Shown piece after piece: positions 1 to 10,490 of a DNA stretch of 37,957 nt. The notes under the pieces were generated by a model. That model had not been told where the DNA came from, did not search any database, and saw only the letters and a program-made list of their open reading frames with translations. Both the position numbers and the translations under genes were made by a program. The stretch's first letter is position 1. Each line of letters begins with the position of its first letter. The stretch is from an uncultured Actinomycetes bacterium (GTDB taxonomy: Bacteria; Actinomycetota; Actinomycetes; S36-B12), in NCBI GenBank assembly GCA_903832025.1, contig CAIKZY010000170.1:1-37957 (forward strand). Reading direction: 5' to 3'.

Positions 1-1340
1 GCCATGATGGCTCGGGCTTCATCAGGGCTGTATCGAGTTGCCAACTGAGCGGGATCTTGCACGATGGCGACCGTTGCGATGTTGTGCCCGCGCCCGTCGG
101 CCAAGAGGCCGGGCAGTTCCGGTAACGGACACACGTGCACGACCTCGTTGAGCAGTAACAGAGCTGGCGGAACAAGGCGTGAACCTGCTGCCAGCTCACG
201 AAGGCAGGCGGCTACTTCACTGGCCAGCAGCGTGGTCCAGGGTCGATACACCAAGTGTGAGTCAGGCTCGGCAGGTGCCAGGGCATAGATCGTGCCTGCG
301 TGCTGGAGAAACTCGGTCAGGTCTAGTGAGCGATCCGTGGGAGTGAGGTACTGGCTCAGCGTGCTGTGTTGAATGCCGATCAGCGTCCCGGCCAAGGTTG
401 CAACGATCGAGCTGGACGTGCGCGGATCGAGCGAGGCATCCTCGCGAAGTTGCGCGTGCCAGGTTGTCTCGCCCAGTGCGGCAAGCCGGCCGGCTGCGTA
501 TAACCAGCCGGTCACGCTCGTGGCCATTTCGCACGCCTCGAGCACCGATCCATGAGTCAGTGCTGCGGCGTGCAGTGTGGCCCGAAGAATCCGGGTGGCA
601 GCGGTAGCCCAGAACTTCTCGGTGAGGGAAGGAAGACCGCCGGCGATCAGTGCTGCAGCGCGACGAGCGGCGACATCCTTCATCTGGCACCCAGTGATGG
701 GATTCCACGTCAATTCGTCGGTGAACCTTAACGGAAATTGCGCGGGATTGAATACCGCGACAGGTCCGTGGTGGATGCGGTGATGACGGGTGCCTTCGAG
801 GAGATCGGTCTTGGTTGAGGTCACCAACGCGAAGCCTGGCCATTGCGAGAGCAGCGGCATCGCCACGCGTCTGTCCTTCCCGGAGCCAGGTGGCCCGATA
901 ACCAGCATGGATTCATCACAGGTGAACATCACTGCACGTCCACGCGCGTCTGAGCCCAAGGTGACGGCGGCGTCAGCGACCGTCGCGTGAGCTCTGCCAG
1001 GCAGTACGAAGGGCAGTCGCCGTCGAACCGCTCGTGGGTGCATCGGACTGTTCGCGGGAACCGGTATCCAGCCGCTGGCCTTGAGGAAACGCCGTCGAAG
1101 TGCGCGCGGTTGCAGTGCCGAAGTGCGCCTGCGGATGAATATGCCGAGTGTCACGACGCCCAGGGTGATCGTTGGAGCCGCCAGGTGAAACAGGACCATG
1201 TGCGCGCTGTGGGCCGTGGGAATGTCAGCAGGATTTGCCCGAAAGGCCAGCGCCCATCCAATCCCGAGCGGAATACCACTCAGTGGAAGGACCAGCAGCC
1301 ACTTTGACGGACTTGGCGTTGCATGCCAACGAGCATCCAC
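1..1340 (-). CDS. VirD4/TraG-family type IV secretion coupling protein (partial; C-terminus beyond window start)
   Basis: Reverse-strand frame not in the ORF track because it runs off the edge. Manual translation gives GTG start MDARWHATPSPSKWLLVLPLSGIPLGIGWALAF... (TM segments), Walker A MLVIGPPGSGKDRRVAMPLL, and C-terminal ...GHNIATVAIVQDPAQLATRYSPDEARAIM typical of T4CPs. An in-frame TGA lies just upstream of the GTG. Confidence 0.85.
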   Translation of the reverse strand, partial: MDARWHATPSPSKWLLVLPLSGIPLGIGWALAFRANPADIPTAHSAHMVLFHLAAPTITLGVVTLGIFIRRRTSALQPRALRRRFLKASGWIPVPANSPMHPRAVRRRLPFVLPGRAHATVADAAVTLGSDARGRAVMFTCDESMLVIGPPGSGKDRRVAMPLLSQWPGFALVTSTKTDLLEGTRHHRIHHGPVAVFNPAQFPLRFTDELTWNPITGCQMKDVAARRAAALIAGGLPSLTEKFWATAATRILRATLHAAALTHGSVLEACEMATSVTGWLYAAGRLAALGETTWHAQLREDASLDPRTSSSIVATLAGTLIGIQHSTLSQYLTPTDRSLDLTEFLQHAGTIYALAPAEPDSHLVYRPWTTLLASEVAACLRELAAGSRLVPPALLLLNEVVHVCPLPELPGLLADGRGHNIATVAIVQDPAQLATRYSPDEARAIM

Positions 1341-1388
1341 AGCGTCTCATTCCTGCGCACCCGGTGAAATCCGATGTGTGCGGCGGTC

Positions 1389-1640
1389 ATCACGCGCTGA
1401 CCAGACGCCTTACATGGCATACGACGTAAGAAATTTCAGAACAGTTCCCGGCACTTGCCATCAATTTGAGAACGTGACGACCCGATGTCGGTAGGCAGAC
1501 GGAGAGCAATCGCCACGAGACACACCCGGAATCAATCCCAAAATCCACAGCAATAGCACGCATACAATCGGTCTGCGGCGCGATTGTGGTCGAGTGGTGC
1601 CCGCTCCCTCGACACACCATCTCTTTGTTCCGGTGGAGAC
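1389..1640. promoter_or_regulatory. Divergent intergenic region between T4CP and relaxase; candidate oriT/promoter region
   Basis: Position between T4CP and MobF relaxase. Inverted repeat GTCGAG(1589-1594)/CTCGAC(1608-1613) and CTTAC...GTAAG near 1410-1431. Confidence 0.35.
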
Positions 1641-1643
1641 ACT

Positions 1644-4301
1644 ATGGCGCGCGGCGGCATGAAATTTATGCGTGGACCTGTGAAGGGCTACGTCAACTAC
1701 TTCCTTGGCGAGCATGGTCGTGGCTGTTTTGACCACGGCTACTACGGTGCCGGGCAGCGATGGCTGGTCGACTCGACAGCGGTGACGTTGGACGGACCGT
1801 GGGATGCCACCGCGTATGCCCATTGGCTGGGGGGCCGGGATCCGCTCACCGCTGCTCAGCGTGGTCGTGCGATGGTGAACGGCGATCATCTCAATGCTGT
1901 CCGCGGCTACGAGTTCTCGGTGAATATGCCGAAGTCTGCATCGATCATGGCTGCACTTGATCCTGAACTTGCCTTGGCCCTCATCGGAGCGCAGGAGCGA
2001 GCAGCTCAGGCCGGATTGCAGATGATCGCCCGAAGGGCTCGCACGCGGATCACTCGTGGCGGGGTCACTGAACTTGTGAGCGTGTCGCAGCTGGAAGTCG
2101 CGGTGTTTTGCCACGATGGCTCACGCGAAGGTGACCCGCACCAGCACCTGCATGTCCAGGTCGGGCCCAAAGTATTCGTCAATGGGAAGTGGTACTCCCT
2201 GGCCGGCCGCACGATGGCTGGTGCGGTCCGTGATTGGCAGTCCACGATTGAAGCCGCCCTTGCCACTGATCGGCAGTGGATCAGCGCCTGCGCCGAGCGA
2301 GGCCTCACTGTCGGCGCCGGAGGTGCCATTGTGGAGATTCCCGTCGAATGGGAGCAAGAGTTCTCCGTACGACATCGGCAGATCGTCCAGATGACGTCCG
2401 AGATGGTGACACGATTCCGAACAGACCATCAGCGTCGGCCAAATGCGAAGGAACTTCGTGCCATTGATCAATTGGCCTGGGAACGAACGCGTCCGCGCAA
2501 AGGCGAAGTCCCCCTCCTGACCGGCGCACACATTCGAGACCGGCTCATAGAGCTCGGCGCGGCTGCTCTCCTGGAGCGATTTGCCCAGCGTCGATCGGGC
2601 ACCCGGGTGCCCGAAGTCGATGTGTCCGTGGCCTTGACTCTTGCGATTGCCGAAGCCGAATCACGCGCAGTGCTGTCTGATGATGACCTTCGAATCGTGG
2701 CCGGACTGGGAATCGCCGCAGCAGGTGGTGCCTGTGATGACGTGCTCAGCCTGATCGACCAGCTAGCACTGCGAGTGCGCGCATCCTGCATCGCCGTGGA
2801 GATGCCTGGCGGGCTCCATGGCTGGGTGAGTGCCCGAGTCATGAAGGCTGCCGAAGTGGTCCACGAACACTTGGGAGCAAGTCGTTTGACCGCTCAACCA
2901 CACAGTGCCGGAGCCCGGGAGTTGGACGTCCAAGGACTGTCACCCGGCCAATTGATGGCCGCGGAAGCGATCGCGTTGGGGCTCCCGGTCGTGGTGGAGG
3001 GACCGGCAGGCACGGGGAAGACAACCGCGCTTCGTCGAGCGTTAGATGCGCGCAATCGTGCGGGCTTGAAGTCGGTGGCAGTTGCCCCCAGCGCAGTGGC
3101 GGTGGAGCAGCTAGGGGACGGTTGGACGTTCGCCGGTACCGTCCATGCGCTGCTAATCCGCGCGGGGTGGTCCCTGGACGACGCGTCCGGTGCGTGGCAG
3201 CAGCCGCAGCAATTTCAGCGCATGGATGAACTCACCCACGCCGCGATCATCGTCGATGAGGCGGGAATGCTTGACCTGCACACGATGTCGGCATTGGTCC
3301 AGTTAAGCACCGCGCACGCAGCACGAGTGGTGATGGTCGGTGATGATCGCCAACTGGGACCGGTGGGCGTCGCGGGTGGATTCGCGTTGGCGACGAAGGG
3401 GGCAGATGCCATCCACTTGCGGCAGGTGCAGCGCTTTCATGACCCCAACCACGGTGATCTCGCCGCATTGTGGCGATCGGGTACTGACGTGGAGTTGATC
3501 GCGCAAGCCGTTCTGGAGGCCGGGTGCGTGGTGCTGCATGACAGCGAAGAAGATGCGCAGGTTGCATTGGCTGAGATCGCTGCGTCGGGGAACAAGTCCA
3601 TCGTGATGGCCGCCGACAATCTCACCGCGGTAGCGATCAACCGATTTGCGCATGCTGAGCGCTCGGCCGCAGGCCAAGTGCATGCTGAGCGGGACGGGAT
3701 AGGCCGATATCGGGAAACCATCGGCGTCGGTGATTTGGTGCAAACGCGACGGAACGACAACATTGCCGGTGTCATCAACCGCCAGCGATGGATTGTGCGG
3801 CAGATCAACGAGGACGGATCCCTTCGCGTTGCGCGCGCGAACAACCACGCCATCGAGCAGGTGTTGGACGCGAACTATGTGGCAGATCATGTCCACCGCG
3901 CCGATGCGGTGACAGTGCATGGCGCTCAGGGAGCTACAGGTGATCACGCACATGCACTGATCGACCACACCTGGTCTCGCGAGCAGGCGTACGTGGCACT
4001 GACTCGTGGGCGAAACGTCAACCAATTCCACATCGTGGCTTCTGATGTTGACGAGGCCCGAGAGATCCTGGTTGCCGTCCTTGAGCACTCTGATCGTGCG
4101 CACGGCCAGGTGCTGGCAGACCTGACCGTCGATCGCGTTCGACAGGCACGACTTGAATCAATGCCCACGCTGGGCGAGCGGATTAACCAGGTACTTGCTC
4201 CGGTGGTTGCGCGCGTGGCAGACAGCTGGCGGGGGAATGAGCCCGTTACCGCACAGGTGGAACCCAGATCGATTGATCCGCCGCCTGCGCCGATGCTGTG
4301 A
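1644..4301 (+). CDS. MobF-family conjugative relaxase with RecD-like helicase domain (TrwC/TraI-like)
   Basis: N-terminal TrwC-like domain with His triad DPHQHLHVQV; Walker A VVEGPAGTGKTTALRR; Walker B AAIIVDEAGM; GDDRQLGPV; C-terminal VTVHGAQGATGDHAHALI...AYVALTRGRN. Internal ATG preferred over the TTG at 1584. Confidence 0.92.
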   Translation: MARGGMKFMRGPVKGYVNYFLGEHGRGCFDHGYYGAGQRWLVDSTAVTLDGPWDATAYAHWLGGRDPLTAAQRGRAMVNGDHLNAVRGYEFSVNMPKSASIMAALDPELALALIGAQERAAQAGLQMIARRARTRITRGGVTELVSVSQLEVAVFCHDGSREGDPHQHLHVQVGPKVFVNGKWYSLAGRTMAGAVRDWQSTIEAALATDRQWISACAERGLTVGAGGAIVEIPVEWEQEFSVRHRQIVQMTSEMVTRFRTDHQRRPNAKELRAIDQLAWERTRPRKGEVPLLTGAHIRDRLIELGAAALLERFAQRRSGTRVPEVDVSVALTLAIAEAESRAVLSDDDLRIVAGLGIAAAGGACDDVLSLIDQLALRVRASCIAVEMPGGLHGWVSARVMKAAEVVHEHLGASRLTAQPHSAGARELDVQGLSPGQLMAAEAIALGLPVVVEGPAGTGKTTALRRALDARNRAGLKSVAVAPSAVAVEQLGDGWTFAGTVHALLIRAGWSLDDASGAWQQPQQFQRMDELTHAAIIVDEAGMLDLHTMSALVQLSTAHAARVVMVGDDRQLGPVGVAGGFALATKGADAIHLRQVQRFHDPNHGDLAALWRSGTDVELIAQAVLEAGCVVLHDSEEDAQVALAEIAASGNKSIVMAADNLTAVAINRFAHAERSAAGQVHAERDGIGRYRETIGVGDLVQTRRNDNIAGVINRQRWIVRQINEDGSLRVARANNHAIEQVLDANYVADHVHRADAVTVHGAQGATGDHAHALIDHTWSREQAYVALTRGRNVNQFHIVASDVDEAREILVAVLEHSDRAHGQVLADLTVDRVRQARLESMPTLGERINQVLAPVVARVADSWRGNEPVTAQVEPRSIDPPPAPML

Positions 4302-4392
4302 GTGGGCAGAGCCAGTTGTCGCAGCGGCCGTCACCGTTCAGGTACGCTCTCAGGACTCCAGCACGATGATGCACCCCTAAGAAACGAGAATC

Positions 4393-5118
4393 ATGGAATT
4401 GCTCACGGGAAAGCGCGCATTGGTGACCGGTGCGGGTCAGGGGATTGGCCTGGCCATCGCCCAGACGTTGGCATCGCACGGTGCCGCGGTGATGCTGGCC
4501 GACCTGAACACCGATGCCTTACAGTTGGCACGTCAGACGATCGATGGACAAACGGGCTGGGTGCCCTGTGACGTCAGTCAATTGGAGCAGGTCTCCGAGG
4601 CGGTACAACGCACCGTTGACGAACTCGGTGGCCTGGACATCCTGGTCAATAACGCAGGCATTACTCGCGACGCGTCATTGAAGAACATGACTGAGCAGCA
4701 ATTCGACGACGTGATCTCTGTCCATATGCGCGGAACATGGAATGGTTTGAAGGCAGCGTTTCCAGTGATGCGGAACCACTCAGGATCCATCATCAACATC
4801 TCATCCCTGTCGGGTCGCGTGGGACTATTCGGTCAAACGAACTACTCGGCGGCCAAGGCTGGCATTGTCGGGATGACCAAGGCAGCTGCCAAGGAATTCG
4901 CACGAGGCGGCTGTCGAGTCAATGCGGTCATGCCCGGGATGATCGACACTGCGATGACGCAGGCCATGCCACCGGAGGCGCTCGCGCGGTTGGTGGAAGA
5001 CATCCCCTTGGGCCGCCCAGGGCAACCCATTGACGTGGCAAACGCCGTGCTCTTCCTGGCAAGTGATCTGTCCGGCTTCATCACAGGCTCGGTCCTGGAA
5101 GTCACTGGCGGGCAATAG
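4393..5118 (+). CDS. Short-chain dehydrogenase/reductase (FabG-like)
   Basis: TGAGQGIG cofactor motif, NNAG, S-YxxxK (SGRVGLFGQTNYSAAKAG), C-terminal GSVLEVTGGQ. Confidence 0.9.
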   Translation: MELLTGKRALVTGAGQGIGLAIAQTLASHGAAVMLADLNTDALQLARQTIDGQTGWVPCDVSQLEQVSEAVQRTVDELGGLDILVNNAGITRDASLKNMTEQQFDDVISVHMRGTWNGLKAAFPVMRNHSGSIINISSLSGRVGLFGQTNYSAAKAGIVGMTKAAAKEFARGGCRVNAVMPGMIDTAMTQAMPPEALARLVEDIPLGRPGQPIDVANAVLFLASDLSGFITGSVLEVTGGQ

Positions 5119-5265
5119 GGCAACACGCCAGCGCCATGTGGGCGCAGGTATGCGCCGAAGCCGCCTGCGACTAGCCTTGACGTTGAGCTGACCGTCATTC
5201 ACGCTGTTTCGGAATCCGGTGCACAGTGACCATTCGCTGGGCCGTGCTCGAGGAAGGATCACCTG

Positions 5266-6057
5266 ATGTCCGTGACCTTGATTACCGGTGCGGGTTCGGG
5301 AATTGGCGCCGCAATCGCCAGACGTCTTGCGGCTGATGGCTGGGATGTGGTGATTACTGGCCGCAGGCAGGACGCCCTGGCGAATGTCGCCGCAGGCGTA
5401 CCCAACATCGCGCCATACCCCGCGGACATGTCCGAGCGTGAGCAAGTCCGCGCGGCGATTCAGTTCACGGTGGAGCACTTCGGGGCGTTGGATGCGGTGA
5501 TCGCCAATGCAGGGATCATGACGAGCGGAAGTGCGCAGGAGACAGAAGTCAGCCAGTGGGATGCGGTGCTTGCCACCAACCTCACCGCGGCATTTCTGCT
5601 GGCCCAGGAGGCGATCCCTCATGTGCGCGCTGCACGCGGGAGCTTCGTGGCGATCGGATCAATCGCGGCGCTGCGAGCTCCGGCCGGAGCCAGTGCGTAC
5701 GCCGTGTCCAAGGCGGGACTGAGCATGCTTGTCCGCACCATCGCTATAGATGAAGGACCTGCCGGGGTGCGGTCCAACATCGTGCATCCGGGATGGGTGC
5801 GCACGGAAATGGGTGATGCGGAGATGCACGATTTCGGCGCGCACTCGGGAATGACCGTGGATCAGGCATATGAGCACGTCACCGCGCTCGTGCCAGCCCG
5901 GCGTCCGGGGTTGTCCTCAGAGGTTGCGGGAACCGTGGCGTGGCTTGTCGGCCCCGACGCCAGTTATGTCAACGGCGCCGAGATCGTGGTTGATGGCGGC
6001 ACGATTCAAGTCGATCCGGGAACGGTGCCGCTCGACGTGCAGATTGCGCGCCGTTAG
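5266..6057 (+). CDS. Short-chain dehydrogenase/reductase
   Basis: TGAGSGIG, NAG, YAVSKAG, C-terminal VNGAEIVVDGG. Confidence 0.9.
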   Translation: MSVTLITGAGSGIGAAIARRLAADGWDVVITGRRQDALANVAAGVPNIAPYPADMSEREQVRAAIQFTVEHFGALDAVIANAGIMTSGSAQETEVSQWDAVLATNLTAAFLLAQEAIPHVRAARGSFVAIGSIAALRAPAGASAYAVSKAGLSMLVRTIAIDEGPAGVRSNIVHPGWVRTEMGDAEMHDFGAHSGMTVDQAYEHVTALVPARRPGLSSEVAGTVAWLVGPDASYVNGAEIVVDGGTIQVDPGTVPLDVQIARR

Positions 6058-6698
6058 GAAACAGCGGATTTTCGCGTGTAGGAATCCACCAAGGCCACGA
6101 ATGCCAGGATCGCACAGGCTACGGCGTATGAGGCCACCACATCGCTGAACCAATGCTGGCCGGGAATCAGACGAATCAATCCCATGCCGAGAAGGATCAC
6201 GGTCGCAAGCGCCACTGACCAGGCACGCCACGCCTTGGTCAGATGCGGCCACAGCAAATACACCGCTACCAAGACGACGGTGGAAACCACCAGCACGTGT
6301 CCGGAGGGGAAGGACGCTTCGGTTTCTGGACGAAGATTGATCGGCGCGGCAGGACGTGAGCGACCGATGACTTTTTTCGCCACCTCTGTGACTCCGACCG
6401 CGCTGAGGGTGGCAAGTGCCAGCAAGCTCGCGTCTCGGCGGTGGCGCAGGAACCACAAGAGGACCGCCACCACGAGCGCAACTCCAGCCACGACCGCCGG
6501 TGCGGTGAGTGCCGATGCATCAAGGCTGAGGGATGCCAGGTGCTTTCGGTGGCCCGCAAACCAGTGTGCGATGGACAGGTCCCGACCCGCCAATAGCGTA
6601 TTGCTCGCCTCGGATATCCAGCACAGGACGAATATCACCAGTGACACCGCCAAGGTGAGCCAGGCCGCAGCTCGAGACATTGGGGTGGAAGCGGGCAC
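6054..6698 (-). CDS. PAP2-family phosphatase (membrane)
   Basis: KKVIGRSRP, PSGH and GQHWFSDV phosphatase motifs with multiple TM segments. Confidence 0.87.
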   Translation of the reverse strand: MPASTPMSRAAAWLTLAVSLVIFVLCWISEASNTLLAGRDLSIAHWFAGHRKHLASLSLDASALTAPAVVAGVALVVAVLLWFLRHRRDASLLALATLSAVGVTEVAKKVIGRSRPAAPINLRPETEASFPSGHVLVVSTVVLVAVYLLWPHLTKAWRAWSVALATVILLGMGLIRLIPGQHWFSDVVASYAVACAILAFVALVDSYTRKSAVS

Positions 6699-6819
6699 TA
6701 CGCAACGTCACTCGCGTTCTCTGAGCAGGGCACCGTTTGACACGCAGGCTGGCCCACAGGCCAGAAACCTGGTGCATACTCAGTCTGAGTTCTGTTCCGC
6801 AGTGCACCTGGTTGCCGCG

Positions 6820-7656
6820 TCAACTGGCTTGCAGGGTTCCGGTCACCAGCAGGGCGGCCACCACGATCGCCAGAGCGAATCGGTACCACACGAATACCGT
6901 GATCTTGTGAGCAGCGACTAAGCGCAGCAGCCAAGCGATACAGGCATATCCCACGATGAAACTAATAATCATTGCCAGGAGTGTCTTGCTCCAGCCCACC
7001 GAATGGGAAATGTCATGGAACTTGGTCAGTGACTCAAATCCGCCGGCAGCCAGCATGGCCGGGATCGACAGCAGGAAGGAGATTCGGGTTGCTGTGACAC
7101 GATCGAGGTTGCGAAACAGACCACCGCTGATCGTGGCGCCGGAGCGGGAAACGCCTGGCACCAGGGCGATGCACTGATACAGACCGATAATGAACGTGTC
7201 CTTCACGCGAACGTCGTCGATACCTCGATCACGCGCCGATGCGCGTTCAGCGGCAATCATGACGAAGCTCCAGGCGATGAGCGCGAACACCACGATCCAG
7301 AGATTGCGCAGTGGGCCATCGACCAGGTGACGGGTGATGAAGCCAATCACCAAGATGGGGAGCGATCCCCACACGATGTACCACGTCAGGCGATAATCAG
7401 GATTGTGGCGGGCATCGTGATTGGTCAAGCCCGCAAACCATGCCGAGAGGAGTCTGGCCAGGTCCGAGCGGAAGTACAAGATCAGCGCCAAGATCGCCCC
7501 CACCTGGATGACCGCGGTGAACGCGGTGATGCCCGCATCCGCGATGGGCAGCTTCATCAGCTGTTCCACGATGGTGAGGTGACCAGTGCTGGAAACGGGG
7601 AGAAACTCGGTGAGTCCTTCAACGATGCCCAGGATGATCGCTTGAATGAAAGTCAC
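6820..7656 (-). CDS. uppP: Undecaprenyl-diphosphatase UppP/BacA
   Basis: GIVEGLTEFLPVSSTGHL and PGVSRSGATI signature motifs. Confidence 0.96.
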   Translation of the reverse strand: MTFIQAIILGIVEGLTEFLPVSSTGHLTIVEQLMKLPIADAGITAFTAVIQVGAILALILYFRSDLARLLSAWFAGLTNHDARHNPDYRLTWYIVWGSLPILVIGFITRHLVDGPLRNLWIVVFALIAWSFVMIAAERASARDRGIDDVRVKDTFIIGLYQCIALVPGVSRSGATISGGLFRNLDRVTATRISFLLSIPAMLAAGGFESLTKFHDISHSVGWSKTLLAMIISFIVGYACIAWLLRLVAAHKITVFVWYRFALAIVVAALLVTGTLQAS

Positions 7657-7785
7657 GGGAGCCCGTTCTCTTGACGTCTGAGTACTACGAAAGCCTAGCG
7701 TTCATGCGGACCCGCCTCACGATGCAACACAGGCGAGGCAGGAATCATCACGGCCCGGTCAGTGCGTTGAGGCATAGTGTCGTCA

Positions 7786-8870
7786 TGACAGCAGCCCTCC
7801 CGGTCGGCTATTCGCCCGATTTGCCAGCCCTGGAGCGGTGGATGCGCGGTCAGGGGCTCCTGGGTGATGAATCGGTCTCGATGGCAGCGACGCTGCTGAC
7901 AGGCGGCCGGTCAAATCTGACCTACTGCCTGACGGCGGGCCCGAATACCTATGCGTTGCGCCGACCTCCGCTGGGGGATTTGATGCCAACCGCGCATGAC
8001 ATGGCACGCGAGTTTCGCATCCTGAGCGGCCTTTCTCGAGTGGAATTCCCGTCCGCGACACCTGTGGCACTGTGCCAGGACACCGACGTGCTGGGCGCGC
8101 CATTCCTCCTGATGCGGTTCGTGGAAGGAACCGTCTACGCAAGTCGGGATGCAACGGCACGATTGTCGGCCGCGCGCGCGGACCGCGTGAGCCAAAGCCT
8201 GATTGACACGCTGACAGCCCTGCACCGCGTGGATCTGCCCGCAGCCGGATTGGCCGATCTTGGCCGACCTGACGGATACCTGCAGCGCCAGCTCGTCAGG
8301 TGGGCTCAGCAGTGGGAATTGTGCAAGACCCGGGAGCTTCCGGACGTTGCTGCCCTGCACCGGCGCATTGTGGATCGCCTTGCATCAGTGACGCATCCTT
8401 CAGCCGCTGTCATGGTTCACGGTGACTACCGCATCGACAATGTGATCTTTGATCCCAGCAGCGATCAGGTAGCTGCAGTGGTGGACTGGGAAATGTCCAC
8501 GATTGGTGATCCCGTCGTCGACTTGGCAATTTTGCTCGTCTACTGGACACAACCAGATGACAGCTTGCGATCTGAAGTTCCGGTCGCTCCGGGCATCACC
8601 AGCGGACCAGGTTTTTGGTCTCGTGCCGAGATCATCGATGCTTACCAGCGCATCGCGGATATCCCCGCGGACCGACTGGACGTGTCATGTGCCTTCGCCT
8701 GCTACAAGCTCGCGGTCATCATGGAGTCCATTCGCCAACGTGTCTTGGCCGGCGCGCAACTCGGCTCAGCCGCCGACCAGGCGTCGGAAATGGGCGCAGC
8801 TACCGTGGCGCTGACGCAGATGGGCCACCACGTGCTTGATTCGGGCGCCGTGATGGGACTGGCAAGCTAG
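7786..8870 (+). CDS. Aminoglycoside phosphotransferase-fold kinase (APH/ACAD10-like phosphotransferase)
   Basis: GGRSNLTY, VMVHGDYRIDNVIFD, VVDWEMSTIGDPVVDLA motifs. ATG at 7786 preferred over upstream ATGs in the ORF. Confidence 0.87.
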
Positions 8871-8953
8871 GCGATGATTCAGGGACACATCAGGTCCGCA
8901 TGTCCCAAAAGACCCAACGGTGTGCAACATTGGTGGTGACCGCCGAATAAGGA

Positions 8954-9385
8954 GTGATTGTGAACCTGAAGTACGCCGCGTTGACACTGGTTGCCGTCGT
9001 GGCTTCGCCCTTGGTGGCCACCGGGATTGCGCACGCTGCCACACCCAAGCCGAATACCATCGTCAACTGCGCCGGCAAGCAGGTCACCAAACCTGCAAAT
9101 ATCGTCCTCACATGCGCTGATGCAGGCGTTGCACTGACCAAGATCACCTGGACCAGCTGGACGCTGAATTCAGCGAAGGGCAAGGGCATGCTGACCTGGA
9201 ATTCGTGCCTTCCCACATCGTGCGCGGCAGGTGTGGTGGTGAATTACCCGGCAGACATCACCTTGGGAGGTCTTGCTTCAGGGCCAGGAATGAACGTGTT
9301 CTCCAAGGTCAGTGTCACATTTCCCAAGGGCGGCCCGGCTGCGCTGGAGAGCGGGACGTACACGTTGAATAACTCACTGCGCTAG
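8954..9385 (+). CDS. Secreted hypothetical protein
   Basis: N-terminal signal peptide (LKYAALTLVAVVASPLVATGIAHAA), Cys-containing mature domain, RBS-like AAGGAG upstream of GTG. Confidence 0.7.
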   Translation: MIVNLKYAALTLVAVVASPLVATGIAHAATPKPNTIVNCAGKQVTKPANIVLTCADAGVALTKITWTSWTLNSAKGKGMLTWNSCLPTSCAAGVVVNYPADITLGGLASGPGMNVFSKVSVTFPKGGPAALESGTYTLNNSLR

Positions 9386-9491
9386 CACGGCTGACAATCG
9401 CGGGAATGGGTATCAGATATTCCTGCGCACAAGCTGGTAACCGATTCCGGGGTAGCCGGCGATATGAGCACGTGACGCCCGAACAGGCACT

Positions 9492-10490
9492 GTGTGCCAC
9501 GATACGCACGTGGCCCACAAGACCGTCAAACTGACCGCATTCGCGATCGCCTTGATCGTGGTGGTCTTGCTGCCCGGAGCACTGCTGTCCGCCGCAGGGC
9601 TGCCATATGCCGGGAGCGCCGCATCCTTGGGTGGCATAACTGGGGTCTGCGCGGTGATCGTCGTTGGCCTGCGCGGAACTGTTCCTGTGGCGCTATGCGC
9701 CGGGGTGCTGGTGATGCTGGCGATGACCGCGTATCACCGTCCCTGGTGGGCGTTCATCGTTCTGGCAACCGCCGCAGCACTGCTTGGCCTGGTGGACATC
9801 AAGGGACTGTCCGCCGCGTATGCGTTCGTGCCGATCTGTGCGGGGTTCGCCCTGGCAATGCCGCCAGTGCTTGCGCACAACACGGTGTTCGGGGCGGTCA
9901 TCGGAGGGCTCGCGACCACTGCGAGCGCTCTCCTGGCCGCTGGCTTTTCCTGGATCCTGCTCAGGAAGTTGCCTCGACCGAAATTGGTCCCATTGTCCAG
10001 GCAGCGGAGTTACCTGTACGCGTTGAATTTGGCATTCCTGATCGGCATTGCCGCATTCATCGTGGCAAAGCTGCACTTGGACAACGCCGGAGCCTGGCTC
10101 ATTTTGACGCTGGCCATCGTGGTCCAGCCATACGTGCAGGACGGAATCCCCAAGACGCTGTCGCGTGTTGGCGGTACCGTCATCGGATTCTTCATTGCGA
10201 TCGGCATTGCCACATCGGTATCCCAGCCGGCGCTGTACTACGCGTTTGGTGTGGCCTGTGTATCGGTTGCGCTCGGTCTCAAGCTGACGCATCAGAGCTA
10301 CTGGACCTATGCCATGTTCTTGACCCCGGGTGTGGTTCTGTTGGTGGGGACCAGCTCCTCGGTCACCAGCACCGCTCAGGCGCGACTGTGGGCAACCATT
10401 GCCGCCGGTGCAGCTGCGCTTGCCGTGATGCTGATCACCGCACCGTGGTATCGCCGTGACGCGCAGCGGCTGAATCTGCCGAGATACTGA
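9492..10490 (+). CDS. Polytopic membrane protein (FUSC-like)
   Basis: About 10 hydrophobic segments; C-terminal half (LDNAGAWLILTLAIVVQPYVQDGIPKTLSRVGGTVIG) resembles FUSC family. True start may be the GTG at about 9510. Confidence 0.75.
   Translation: MCHDTHVAHKTVKLTAFAIALIVVVLLPGALLSAAGLPYAGSAASLGGITGVCAVIVVGLRGTVPVALCAGVLVMLAMTAYHRPWWAFIVLATAAALLGLVDIKGLSAAYAFVPICAGFALAMPPVLAHNTVFGAVIGGLATTASALLAAGFSWILLRKLPRPKLVPLSRQRSYLYALNLAFLIGIAAFIVAKLHLDNAGAWLILTLAIVVQPYVQDGIPKTLSRVGGTVIGFFIAIGIATSVSQPALYYAFGVACVSVALGLKLTHQSYWTYAMFLTPGVVLLVGTSSSVTSTAQARLWATIAAGAAALAVMLITAPWYRRDAQRLNLPRY

Noticed and set aside
64-1494. Plus-strand and minus-strand ORFs of 60-193 aa in the first 1.5 kb of the track
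   Set aside because: Low-complexity Arg/Ser/Pro-rich translations antisense or out of frame to the long T4CP reading frame that runs off the window; typical spurious ORFs of GC-rich DNA.
4393-6057. SDR pair as the alcohol/aminoacetone reductases of the microcompartment locus
   Set aside because: Generic FabG-like SDRs next to the relaxase, far from the BMC genes; no specific signature for that role.
7786-8870. APH-like kinase as the aminopropanol kinase of an RMM-type microcompartment
   Set aside because: APH-fold kinases are widespread, and this one is about 27 kb from the BMC genes with unrelated genes between; no evidence for a functional link.
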